In this document: positions 8,158-15,969 of the stretch, in pieces | Layout: each line of letters begins with the position of its first letter | Numbering within the stretch: the first letter of the stretch is position 1 | Assembly (NCBI RefSeq): GCF_000312425.1 | Contig: NZ_HE997181.1 | Coordinates: 1,267,287 to 1,331,286 of the forward strand | Reading direction: 5' to 3' | Source of the DNA: Reyranella massiliensis 521 | Lineage (GTDB): Bacteria > Pseudomonadota > Alphaproteobacteria > Reyranellales > Reyranellaceae | Length of the DNA stretch: 64,000 nucleotides | The notes under the pieces: model-generated | Database searches by the model: none | What the model was told of the DNA's origin: nothing | Seen by the model: only the letters and a program-made list of their open reading frames with translations | Position numbers and translations under genes: made by a program

Positions 8158-9381
8158 ATGCGATGGGACGCGGCGCTGGCGATCAACGCGGCGACCGTTC
8201 CGGACGGAGACAGGGATTTGACAGTTTGGAGTTGGCTGCGCGCGACTGCGCGCCCTATCGCCATTGTCCTCGGCTTGGGCATCGGTGTTTCAGCCTGCAC
8301 GGCGATCCCGGGCGATGGGCCGTGGATGGGAGGCGCCGCTGCCACCAGCACTGAGGCTCTCCCGTTCGATGTGATCGACCTCACGCCGACGACGATCGCC
8401 AGCTACAATCAGTTGGCGCCCTTCGACGTCCCCTCGACGGTGGGCAACCTCTCCGCAACAGGCGGCCGCATTTCCGTGGCGCCGGGAGATGTGCTCAAGG
8501 TGCGCATTTTCGAACCCTACGAAGGCAGCATCTTCCCGACGATTCAGCGGCCGGGCGCCGACTTCGGCGTCCAGAGAGTGACGGACGATGGCACGATCAG
8601 CGTGCCGTTCGTCGGCACCGTAGCCGTTGCCGGCATGGATCTCAGCCAGATCGAGAAGAAGATCTCCCAGCAAGTGGCGGCATCGGGCAAGGCTCAGGAC
8701 CCGCAGGTAATCGTCGAGTTCGTTGCTGATCGCACCCACACCGTCATGGTTTCGGGCGACGTCAAGCAACCCGGGCGCATCTCGATGCTCGACGGCGTGC
8801 GGACCCTTGCCGAAGCCATCAGCCGTGCGGGCGGTCCGGTCGGCGGCAGTTCGCAGCCTGGCTTCGCTACGAGCCCGTCGAACCAGGTCGAGGTCGTGCT
8901 CCGCCGGCAGGGGCAGGTGATCCTGCAGACGCAGTATTCCGACCTGCTGGCTGGTCGCGACGTGGCACTCCAGAAGAACGACGAGATCGTCGTGCGCCCC
9001 AATTCGCGCGTCTACACCGTGCTGGGCGCCGTCATGAAGTCGGGTAACGTCGAGCTGTCAAAGCAGAATACCAGCCTGCTCGAGGCACTGGGCACGGTTG
9101 GCGGTTTGGCCGATCAGCGAGCAAACAAAACGGGCGTTTATGTGTTCAGAATGGGGGATTTGCAGAAGAATCCCACAGCCCGGGCTCGCGTTTTTCGACT
9201 GGACCTCTACCAGCCAGTCTCTATTTTCATTGCGCAGCAGTTCCCGATCCAGGCACGCGATGTCATCTACGTCACGAACGCACCGCTTTACGAGTACGAC
9301 AAGATCCTGACTTCGATCTATCGCACGTTCTCGATTGTGGGTGTCGCGAGGGGCACGGTGATCCCGGCGACATCGTTCTGA
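8158..9381 (+). CDS. Outer-membrane polysaccharide export lipoprotein (OPX, Wza/KpsD-like)
   Basis: OPX proteins form the outer-membrane channel of capsule and exopolysaccharide exporters. This one has a lipoprotein signal (hydrophobic IAIVLGLGIGVSAC, lipobox Cys47), a polysaccharide-export domain beginning ISVAPGDVLKVRIFE, and two SLBB-type beta-grasp repeats (VMVSGDVKQPGRISM... and VYTVLGAVMKSGNVELS...). The ATG at 8158 gives an unusually long 46-residue leader; a TTG at 8218 (GGAGA 7 bases upstream) would give a normal 26-residue signal and may be the true start. The usual inner-membrane co-polymerase partner (Wzc, KpsE) is absent; a HlyD-type adaptor follows instead. Confidence 0.88.
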   Translation: MRWDAALAINAATVPDGDRDLTVWSWLRATARPIAIVLGLGIGVSACTAIPGDGPWMGGAAATSTEALPFDVIDLTPTTIASYNQLAPFDVPSTVGNLSATGGRISVAPGDVLKVRIFEPYEGSIFPTIQRPGADFGVQRVTDDGTISVPFVGTVAVAGMDLSQIEKKISQQVAASGKAQDPQVIVEFVADRTHTVMVSGDVKQPGRISMLDGVRTLAEAISRAGGPVGGSSQPGFATSPSNQVEVVLRRQGQVILQTQYSDLLAGRDVALQKNDEIVVRPNSRVYTVLGAVMKSGNVELSKQNTSLLEALGTVGGLADQRANKTGVYVFRMGDLQKNPTARARVFRLDLYQPVSIFIAQQFPIQARDVIYVTNAPLYEYDKILTSIYRTFSIVGVARGTVIPATSF

Positions 9382-9423
9382 TCTAGGGGCAGCAATCCCA
9401 GCCGTTTTTTGGTATAATTCCGT

Positions 9424-10422
9424 ATGGCGCAGGCAAGAAAATTTACATGGGGTGCGGCGGGATTGGTGGCGTTGCTCGTCGTCGGCGCCATTCTTCTCTG
9501 GGTGACCCCCAGCCGGCAGACCAGCAGTGCCCAGGACGCGGCGCGGCAGGCCCCGCCGCTGATTTCGCGTGGCTATACGGATGCTCCGTCGGGTACGGCG
9601 ATCATCGCTGGCGATCCGCAGGGCGGCGGCGTGCTGATCGAACTCAAGATCGCTGATGGCCAGAAGGTGAAGAAGGGCGAGGTAATCGCCGTCCTTTCCA
9701 ATTATCCCAAGGCCGACATTGCCGTCCGGACGACCGAGGCTGAGCTCGCCAAGACCAAGCAGCAGCGCGAAGCCATGATCAGCGGTTTCCGGACCGCCGA
9801 AATCGCGATGCAGGAAGTCGTCGTGAAGTCGTCGGCCGAGGAGCTGAAGCTCAAGACGCTGGAGATGCAGCGGTCGGGCAAGCCGCCGGATCAGAAGCAG
9901 CTCGAAATGTCGATCTCGCAGCAGAACCTAGAGCGCGAGCAGGCGAAGCTGCGCGTGCAGAAGGAAACGCTGCAGAGTGATTTGGCGCAAATCGACACCG
10001 AAATCGCCATCACAGAGACCAAGCTCTCGAACGCCCGCAATACACGCGAGCAAGCCCTGGTGCGGTCGCCGCTCGATGGCGTCGTGATCCAGATCTACAC
10101 GCGGCAGGGCGAGCGCGTCTCGACGAACGGCATCGCCAAGATCGTGGACCTCTCCCAGCTCCGCGTGCTGGCCGACGTCGACGAGCTTCAGGTCGGACGG
10201 ATATCGCCCGGCGGCAAGGTTGAAGTCACGTTCCGCGGGAGCCCGACTGTCTACAAGGGGACGATCTCGCGCGTGGCGCCCACGGTGAAGCGTATGCAGC
10301 GTATCGAGCCGGATGGCGGCTCTTCGACCGACGCGCGTGTCGTGCAGGTCGAAATTGAGCTCGATGACCCCTCCAGCATGCCGCAGGTGCTGGGACGCGA
10401 GACGCGCGTCACTTTCCTCTAA
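9424..10422 (+). CDS. HlyD/DevB-type periplasmic adaptor (membrane fusion protein)
   Basis: The 332-residue protein has an N-terminal membrane anchor (about residues 10-27), a split biotinyl-lipoyl half domain (GGGVLIELKIADGQKVKKGEVIAVL), a long charged coiled coil (about 100-215, rich in Gln/Glu/Lys), the second half (VRSPLDGVVIQIYTRQGERV) and a beta-barrel with RVLADVDELQVGRI. This is the arrangement of adaptors that link an inner-membrane ABC transporter to an outer-membrane duct. It overlaps the permease start by one base (TAATG), so these two and the ATPase form a DevBCA-like exporter. The outer-membrane partner is normally TolC; here the preceding OPX protein is a candidate. Confidence 0.88.
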   Translation: MAQARKFTWGAAGLVALLVVGAILLWVTPSRQTSSAQDAARQAPPLISRGYTDAPSGTAIIAGDPQGGGVLIELKIADGQKVKKGEVIAVLSNYPKADIAVRTTEAELAKTKQQREAMISGFRTAEIAMQEVVVKSSAEELKLKTLEMQRSGKPPDQKQLEMSISQQNLEREQAKLRVQKETLQSDLAQIDTEIAITETKLSNARNTREQALVRSPLDGVVIQIYTRQGERVSTNGIAKIVDLSQLRVLADVDELQVGRISPGGKVEVTFRGSPTVYKGTISRVAPTVKRMQRIEPDGGSSTDARVVQVEIELDDPSSMPQVLGRETRVTFL

Positions 10423-11699
10423 TGGCCGTTACGCTGCCTGCCGTTCCGTCGTCGCGGCGACGGCAATGGTTCCAGTGGTGGCCACAGTTTTCGCTGGCCC
10501 GCCTAAAGGCTGCCGCCCGGACCGCCACGGCGATGCCGCTGGGATCCCAGCAGCTCAAGCGTCAGCGGACCAGTACGCTGCTGTCGCTTGCCGGCGTTAC
10601 CGCGAGCCTGCTGGTGATCTTCGCCCAGCTCGGCATCGAGCGCGCGGTCTACGACTCGGCGATCCGGCTTCACCGTTCCGTGACAGGGGACCTTGTGCTG
10701 GTTCCCTATGGCTTCAAGTCGCTCCAGCTTCACGGCGAGGTCCCGGCCGCCATGACGGACGTGGTCTCCGCCAACTCGCATGTCGCGATGACGATGCCGT
10801 TCTGGTTCGGCGTCATGTCGATGACCCATGCCGGAATGACGACGCCCCGCCGTATCGCCTGGTACGCCATCGACGTTGAGCGGCCGGCCATCGACGTTCC
10901 GGGGCTGCGTGAGAATCTCTACCGGCTGCGCGAAGCCCGCCGCATGCTCTACGATCGGGACTCGCGGCCTTATTTCGGCAATCTCGCCGAATCGGTCGGG
11001 CCCGGTAAGCCGGAGTTTCAGGTTCTGGGGCCGCCCGACAATCGCGGTCTCCTGCGTCAGCTTTTCGTGGTCGGCAACTTCGCCCTTGGACCCAACGTGC
11101 TGAACGACGGCGCGATCCTGATGTCCGAGGACACGATGGCGGAAGTCTTCGGAGCCTGGTGGTCCGACCGGCCGGCCTTCATCGGCATCAAGCTCGTGAA
11201 GGGTGCCGATCCGGATGCGGTACGGGAGGAGATCAACAAGGCTCTTGCAGGCCGCGGCGAAGTGATCACCATCCGCGATTTCGAGAAGCGCGAACGCGCC
11301 TACTGGTCGCGCGAGACGCCGGTTGGTTACATCACGGACCTGGGCTTCATCATGGGCGTGATGATCGGCATGGTGTTCATCTACTACGCCCAGTACCAGA
11401 TCATCCGTTTCTATCTGCCCGAATACGCAATCTTGAAGAGCCTGGGTTATGACTGGTGGTTCTTCCTGTTCATGATCGGACAGATCGGCGCGGCCATCAT
11501 CACGCCGGCCTTCCTGGTGGCCTTCACGCTGGGCCGGTTCGTGTATGGGGCGACCGAGGCCGCAATGCATCTCGGCATGACCATGGGGCTGCGCGAGATG
11601 GTCGTGGCGCTGGTCGCCTGCGTGATCATGACCGTGGTTTCCAGCCTCTTCGCCATCCGCCGCCTGTGGAAGGTCGATCCCATCATGCTGTTCGAGTGA
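10422..11699 (+). CDS. ABC transporter permease, DevC/MacB-like (FtsX family)
   Basis: In 425 residues it shows the FtsX-type plan: a first membrane helix (about 49-66, STLLSLAGVTASLLVIFAQLG), a large extracytoplasmic domain of about 250 residues, then three helices at the C-terminus (VGYITDLGFIMGVMIGMVFIYY, FLFMIGQIGAAIITPAFLVAFTLG, MVVALVACVIMTVVSSLFAIRR) and the ending RRLWKVDPIMLFE typical of DevC. DevBCA complexes export glycolipids in heterocyst-forming cyanobacteria. With the upstream GT21-like enzyme, a glycolipid substrate is plausible but inferred. The cytoplasmic N-terminus (about 45 residues) is longer than in most DevC proteins. Confidence 0.85.
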   Translation: MAVTLPAVPSSRRRQWFQWWPQFSLARLKAAARTATAMPLGSQQLKRQRTSTLLSLAGVTASLLVIFAQLGIERAVYDSAIRLHRSVTGDLVLVPYGFKSLQLHGEVPAAMTDVVSANSHVAMTMPFWFGVMSMTHAGMTTPRRIAWYAIDVERPAIDVPGLRENLYRLREARRMLYDRDSRPYFGNLAESVGPGKPEFQVLGPPDNRGLLRQLFVVGNFALGPNVLNDGAILMSEDTMAEVFGAWWSDRPAFIGIKLVKGADPDAVREEINKALAGRGEVITIRDFEKRERAYWSRETPVGYITDLGFIMGVMIGMVFIYYAQYQIIRFYLPEYAILKSLGYDWWFFLFMIGQIGAAIITPAFLVAFTLGRFVYGATEAAMHLGMTMGLREMVVALVACVIMTVVSSLFAIRRLWKVDPIMLFE

Positions 11700-11701
11700 C
11701 C

Positions 11702-12418
11702 ATGACGACGGACACCCACGGCTTCGGGCCGCCAGTCGTCGAGGCGGTCGACGTCCATCACCACTACGGCGAGGGGCCGCAGCGGGTCGACGTGCTGTTC
11801 GACATCAACATGCAGGTCCGCGAGGGCGAGCTGCTGATCGTCACGGGGCCGTCCGGCTCGGGCAAGACGACCCTGCTCACCATTCTCGGCACGATGCGCA
11901 AACCCTCGGAAGGCAAGCTGCGCCTGCTGGGCACAGATATCGTCGGCCTGGGCGGCGCCGAGTTGGATACGCTGCGCAATCGCGTGCGCTTCCTGTTCCA
12001 GAAGCGCAATCTTCTGTCCTCGCTAACGGCGCTGCAGAACGTCATTGCCGGCGTCTCGACCACGCCGCTTGCCGACCCGAACTGGGACGAGAGGCGCGCG
12101 CGCCATCTGCTCGGACTGCTGGGGCTCGCCGACAAGGCTGAAGCCTGGCCCGACGAGCTGTCGGGCGGCCAGCAGCAGCGCGTCGCCATTGCCCGAGTCA
12201 TGATTGGGCTGCCGGATCTCATCATCGCGGACGAGCCGACCTCGGCCCTGGATCGCGTGTCCGGCCGTGTCGTGGTCGATCAGCTCAAGGATCTCGCCAT
12301 GCGCGCCAAGTGCGCCGTCGTGCTGTCGACGCACGACGAGCGGATCTTCGACGTCGCTTCGCGCCGTCTCCACATCGAGGATGGGCGGTGCTTCGAAGTG
12401 CCGATCCATTATCACTGA
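11702..12418 (+). CDS. ABC transporter ATPase, DevA/LolD-like
   Basis: The 238-residue ATPase has Walker [14 protein letters not shown]-loop [18 protein letters not shown], signature [14 protein letters not shown] and Walker [13 protein letters not shown] followed by STHDERI with the switch His. The MacB/LolD/DevA subgroup is expected from pairing with an FtsX-type permease. The ATG sits 2 bases after the permease stop. It energises the putative DevBCA-like exporter. A His-rich [10 protein letters not shown] segment near residue 20 is incidental. Confidence 0.9.
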   Translation: MTTDTHGFGPPVVEAVDVHHHYGEGPQRVDVLFDINMQVREGELLIVTGPSGSGKTTLLTILGTMRKPSEGKLRLLGTDIVGLGGAELDTLRNRVRFLFQKRNLLSSLTALQNVIAGVSTTPLADPNWDERRARHLLGLLGLADKAEAWPDELSGGQQQRVAIARVMIGLPDLIIADEPTSALDRVSGRVVVDQLKDLAMRAKCAVVLSTHDERIFDVASRRLHIEDGRCFEVPIHYH

Positions 12419-12431
12419 CGGGCAGCAAGGA

Positions 12432-13676
12432 ATGCTGCTTTTCGCCGTCGACCTGATCGTCCTTGTCTGTCTCCTCGCGCAGTTCGCCATCGCGGGCTAC
12501 TTCCTCTACCTGATCTACTGGCTGCGGGAGTTGCCGCCGGATCAGGCGGCCGAAGCCTCGCTGCCGGCCGACCTGCCGCGCGTTCTCATCCAGATTCCGG
12601 TCTATAACGAACCTCTGGTCGTGGAGCGTGCCGTGACCGCAGCAGGCGCGCTCGTCTGGCCGCGCGATCGGCTCACCATCCAGCTCCTAGACGACAGCAA
12701 CGACCTCACTTCGGACATCGCCGTTCACGCCGTCGCCCGTCTTCGGCGGGAGGGCATCGACGCCCATCACGTTCGCCGGAGCGATCGCAGCGGCTTCAAG
12801 GCCGGGGCTCTGGCTGCTGGCCTGGCGCTCGACGACGCGCCCTATGTCGCCGTGTTCGATGCCGATTTCGTGCCGCCGCCCGATTGGCTCCGTCGAGCGA
12901 TGGCCGCAATGCTGGCCAATCCGAGGGCAGCCTTCGTGCAGACCCGCATCGAGTGGGGCAATGGCGACAGCAATTGGCTGACCCGTGCCCAGCGGCTCAT
13001 GCAGGATGCGCATTTCGCGGTCGAGCAGGATGTGCGGGCGCGGCGCGGCGTACCTTTCCAGTTCAACGGCACCGGCGGCATCTGGCGCCGGGCGGCGGTG
13101 GAGGAGGCGGGCGGCTGGTCGCACGACACGCTGTCGGAGGATCTCGACCTCGTGCTGCGGACTTACCTCAAGGGGTGGACCGGCGTTTTCCTGATGGAGC
13201 CCCATGTCGTGGGCGAGCTGCCGCAGAAGGTCGACGAGTTCGGAGTTCAGCAGAGCCGCTGGTCCAAGGGGTTCATCCAGGTCGCGCGCAAGCTCCTGGG
13301 ACCGATCTGGAATGCCGATTGGTCGACAGAGGCGAAATTCACGACCACGGTGGCGCTCGGCCAGCAGCTCATCTTTCCGCTGCTCGCGGTCGGCATCGTC
13401 GGGCTTTTCATTTCGATCCTGGGGCACGGCAAGCTGCTGGGCCTGTTCCGCTTCGGCCTCTGGCTGTGGCTGATCGGCATGCTGGCCGTGCTGCTGGGAA
13501 TGACCTGGGGGGCCTATCGTCGCCTGCAACGTGGCGATCTGATGCGCTACCTCGTCACGGCGGCAAGCGTGCCGGCGCTGATCGTGTACCTTGCCTTCGT
13601 CAATACCGCCTCGATCGTCGGCGCGGGCTTTGGCAAGAAGACCGAGTTCAAACGTACGCCGAAGACAGGAATCTGA
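12432..13676 (+). CDS. Cellulose-synthase-like processive glycosyltransferase (GT2), first copy
   Basis: The 414-residue membrane protein has a leading membrane helix, then a GT-A domain with QIPVYNEPLVVERA, LLDDSND (D87-D88), FDADFVPP (DxD at 143-145), the acceptor-site SEDLDLVLR and QQSRWSKG (QxxRW), and three to four C-terminal hydrophobic segments. These are the BcsA/CslA-type motifs of enzymes that polymerise beta-linked glucose or mannose. It lacks the PilZ c-di-GMP domain of true BcsA and no BcsB or BcsC is nearby, so cellulose itself is not implied; a glucomannan-like CslA product is an alternative. The following GT2 starts 7 bases downstream. Confidence 0.87.
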   Translation: MLLFAVDLIVLVCLLAQFAIAGYFLYLIYWLRELPPDQAAEASLPADLPRVLIQIPVYNEPLVVERAVTAAGALVWPRDRLTIQLLDDSNDLTSDIAVHAVARLRREGIDAHHVRRSDRSGFKAGALAAGLALDDAPYVAVFDADFVPPPDWLRRAMAAMLANPRAAFVQTRIEWGNGDSNWLTRAQRLMQDAHFAVEQDVRARRGVPFQFNGTGGIWRRAAVEEAGGWSHDTLSEDLDLVLRTYLKGWTGVFLMEPHVVGELPQKVDEFGVQQSRWSKGFIQVARKLLGPIWNADWSTEAKFTTTVALGQQLIFPLLAVGIVGLFISILGHGKLLGLFRFGLWLWLIGMLAVLLGMTWGAYRRLQRGDLMRYLVTAASVPALIVYLAFVNTASIVGAGFGKKTEFKRTPKTGI

Positions 13677-13683
13677 GCGAGCT

Positions 13684-14985
13684 ATGGCGGTAATCCTGGC
13701 GACTTTGGCCCTCCTGCTCGCCGCGATCTTTGCGGTGTGCTGCGTGTTGCTCGCCTCCTTCATCGGCAGCCTGCTCTATATGGTCGTGCTGCACCATCGG
13801 CTGAAGGAAGCGGGATTGCGCCGCGAGGAGACGCTGCTCGCCACGCCACTGCCGCCCGACGCCGAGCTGCCGCATGTGGTGGTGCAGATTCCTTCGTTCA
13901 ACGAAGGAGCCGTGGTACGCCGCGGGGCACAGGCGGCCGCCGATCTCGACTGGCCGCGCGACAAGCTGCACATCCAGCTTCTCGACGACAGTACGGACGA
14001 GACTGCCGAAATGGTGCGTGCCGTGGCGGCAGAGTTGCGGGCCAAGGGCTTCGACATCGTGGCTCTGCAGCGCACCGATCGCAGCGGCTACAAGGGCGGG
14101 GCCCTGCATGAGGCGATGCAGAAGACGCCTTACGACTACTTCGCGATCTTCGACGTCGACTACATCCCGTCGCCTGATTTCCTGCGCGTCTGCATGCGGC
14201 CATTCTTCGCCGAGCCGAAGACCGCCTTCGTCCAGGCCCGTTTCGACTTCCTCAATCCGCACGAAAATGCGCTCACCGAGATGCAGATGGTGACGCTCGA
14301 TGCCCATCTCGGGATCGAGCAGGCGACCCGCTGCTGGGCAGGCCATCCGCTGCCCTTCAACGGGACCTGTGGCATCTGGCAGCGCGCGGCGATCGAAGCG
14401 GGAGGCGGCTGGAAGGGCGATACCGTCACCGAGGATCTCGACCTGACCTACCGCGGCTGGGTCAAGGGCTGGCGCGCGCTGTTCCTGACCAGCGTGGGCG
14501 TGCCGGGCGAGTTGCCGGCCGACACCAAGACCTGGCTGCGCCAGCAGCAGCGCTGGCAGGATGGATTTCGCCACGTTTCTTGGCGGATGTTTCCTGAGAT
14601 CCTGAAGAGCCGCACGATCAAGCCTGCGGCCAAGGGAGCGGCGCTCTTGCACCTGTGCATGTCGCTCAATCAGCCGGTGTTGCTGGTTGGCGTTTCCGCC
14701 GGTCTGCTGGCCGCGCTGCTGGCGCCATCGCTGATCCCGTTGCTGCTGACGCTGTTCATCATCACCTTTGCCTGGGTGCTGTTCTGCGCCACCACCTTCC
14801 TGCGTGCGGGTCACAATTTCATTCGCGGCGGTGAAATCCCGCCGGGCCAGTTCGCGATTGTGCTGCTGCGCTTCGTCGGCGGTCAGGCCGCGACGGTGGT
14901 CCGCTCGCTCGGTGTCCATATCAAGAAGCTGTTCAGCAAGCCCAAGCCTGTCGTCTTCGACCGCACACCCAAGCGCGGCACCTGA
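13684..14985 (+). CDS. Cellulose-synthase-like processive glycosyltransferase (GT2), second copy
   Basis: The 433-residue protein is a divergent paralogue of its upstream neighbour with the same order: an N-terminal membrane helix, QIPSFNEGAVV, LLDDSTDETAEM, FDVDYIPSPDF (DxD), NGTCGIWQRAAI, TEDLDLTYRGW, QQQRWQDGFRH (QxxRW), and C-terminal membrane helices ending in VVFDRTPKRGT. It resembles the CslA-like beta-mannan/glucan synthases of plants and bacteria more than BcsA, and has no PilZ domain. Two such enzymes back to back suggest a heteropolymer or a division of labour between initiating and extending residues. It is the last gene of the + strand glycan cluster; manC and the amidinotransferase converge on it. 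Confidence 0.87.
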   Translation: MAVILATLALLLAAIFAVCCVLLASFIGSLLYMVVLHHRLKEAGLRREETLLATPLPPDAELPHVVVQIPSFNEGAVVRRGAQAAADLDWPRDKLHIQLLDDSTDETAEMVRAVAAELRAKGFDIVALQRTDRSGYKGGALHEAMQKTPYDYFAIFDVDYIPSPDFLRVCMRPFFAEPKTAFVQARFDFLNPHENALTEMQMVTLDAHLGIEQATRCWAGHPLPFNGTCGIWQRAAIEAGGGWKGDTVTEDLDLTYRGWVKGWRALFLTSVGVPGELPADTKTWLRQQQRWQDGFRHVSWRMFPEILKSRTIKPAAKGAALLHLCMSLNQPVLLVGVSAGLLAALLAPSLIPLLLTLFIITFAWVLFCATTFLRAGHNFIRGGEIPPGQFAIVLLRFVGGQAATVVRSLGVHIKKLFSKPKPVVFDRTPKRGT

Positions 14986-15003
14986 ACCGGAGTTGGCTAG
15001 GCG

Positions 15004-15966
15004 TTAGGCGAGGGCGCCTTCGCGCAATAGCGGATGGTGCGCACAGCGCAGGCCGCCGCCCGTTGCGATCGGGCCGTCGAAGGGCAGAGGGATGACCTCG
15101 ACCTTGCGCCGCTTCAGCTCATCGATGACGCGAGCATTATCGGCATCGACGATCGCGTGGCCTTCTTCGAGGACCAGGCAGTTGGTGGCCAGCAGGGTCG
15201 CTTCTTCGACGGAGACTTCGATCTTGTCCCAGTCGCGTAGCGACATGGGGAGGCCGTCGATCAGCTTCTGCGGGCAGTAGATCAGCAGGCCGGGCTTGAC
15301 CAGCGCCATTGCGCAGTCGAGGTGCAGCACGTTGGAGCGCAACGCCACGGGGATCACCCGGTATCGGTCACCCAGCAGCGCCTGCAGCCAGTCGGCGCCC
15401 GCCAGATCGGAGGCGCAGCCGGAGATGCCGACATAGATTTCGTAACCGTTCAGCAGCGTATCGCCGCCTTCGAGGAACGGTCCGTCGACGCAGCCGGGCG
15501 AGCCCAGCGGTACGCTGGACCAGCGAGCGCCGCGTTGCTGAACGACTTGCTGGATGATCGGGCGCAAGCCAAAACGTTCGCGCTGCCGGCACTTCAGGCG
15601 CAGCGACGCGTCGATGACGTGGTGTCCAACGACGATCATGCCGTCGCGCGGGAAAAGCTGGGCGCCTTCACCGTTGGGCGCCATGAAGGTTCGTTCTTCG
15701 CCCTTCAGCCGCTCGGGGCGATGGACGGTGACGCCTTGGCGCGCCACCAGTTCGGCTAAGGCATCGGCCTGATCTTCGATGAGCTTTGCCCTCGCCGGAT
15801 CGACGTCGATCAGACGTTGACCAACATGAGCCCGGCAGAACGCCGCGCCGTCTGATGTCAGCCAGCGCTGCGAAGGCTCGTGGAAAACAACGAAGTCCTC
15901 GGCGGGCGATATCCCGATGACGACTTCGCGCAGTTGGCCCCATTCGTGATGAGCGCCGAACAGCAT
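15004..15966 (-). CDS. Amidinotransferase-family protein
   Basis: The 320-residue protein has the pentein-fold signature of glycine/inosamine amidinotransferases: N-terminal EWGQLREVVIGISP, the FLEGGD motif (Glu/Asp of the active site), the catalytic His in VLHLDCAM, and the nucleophile Cys in the C-terminal GGGLRCAHHPLL. Known relatives move an amidino group from arginine to glycine, an aminocyclitol or a natural-product amine. It starts 3 bases after manC on the same strand, so the two are probably co-transcribed; a guanidinylated sugar or amine is therefore an attractive but unproven inference. Arginine-deiminase or dimethylargininase activity is the main alternative. Confidence 0.75.
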   Translation of the reverse strand: MLFGAHHEWGQLREVVIGISPAEDFVVFHEPSQRWLTSDGAAFCRAHVGQRLIDVDPARAKLIEDQADALAELVARQGVTVHRPERLKGEERTFMAPNGEGAQLFPRDGMIVVGHHVIDASLRLKCRQRERFGLRPIIQQVVQQRGARWSSVPLGSPGCVDGPFLEGGDTLLNGYEIYVGISGCASDLAGADWLQALLGDRYRVIPVALRSNVLHLDCAMALVKPGLLIYCPQKLIDGLPMSLRDWDKIEVSVEEATLLATNCLVLEEGHAIVDADNARVIDELKRRKVEVIPLPFDGPIATGGGLRCAHHPLLREGALA

Positions 15967-15969
15967 CCG

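Noticed and set aside
12432..14985. Bacterial cellulose synthase operon (bcs)
   Set aside because: No PilZ domain, BcsB, BcsC or BcsZ; only the GT2 motifs are shared.
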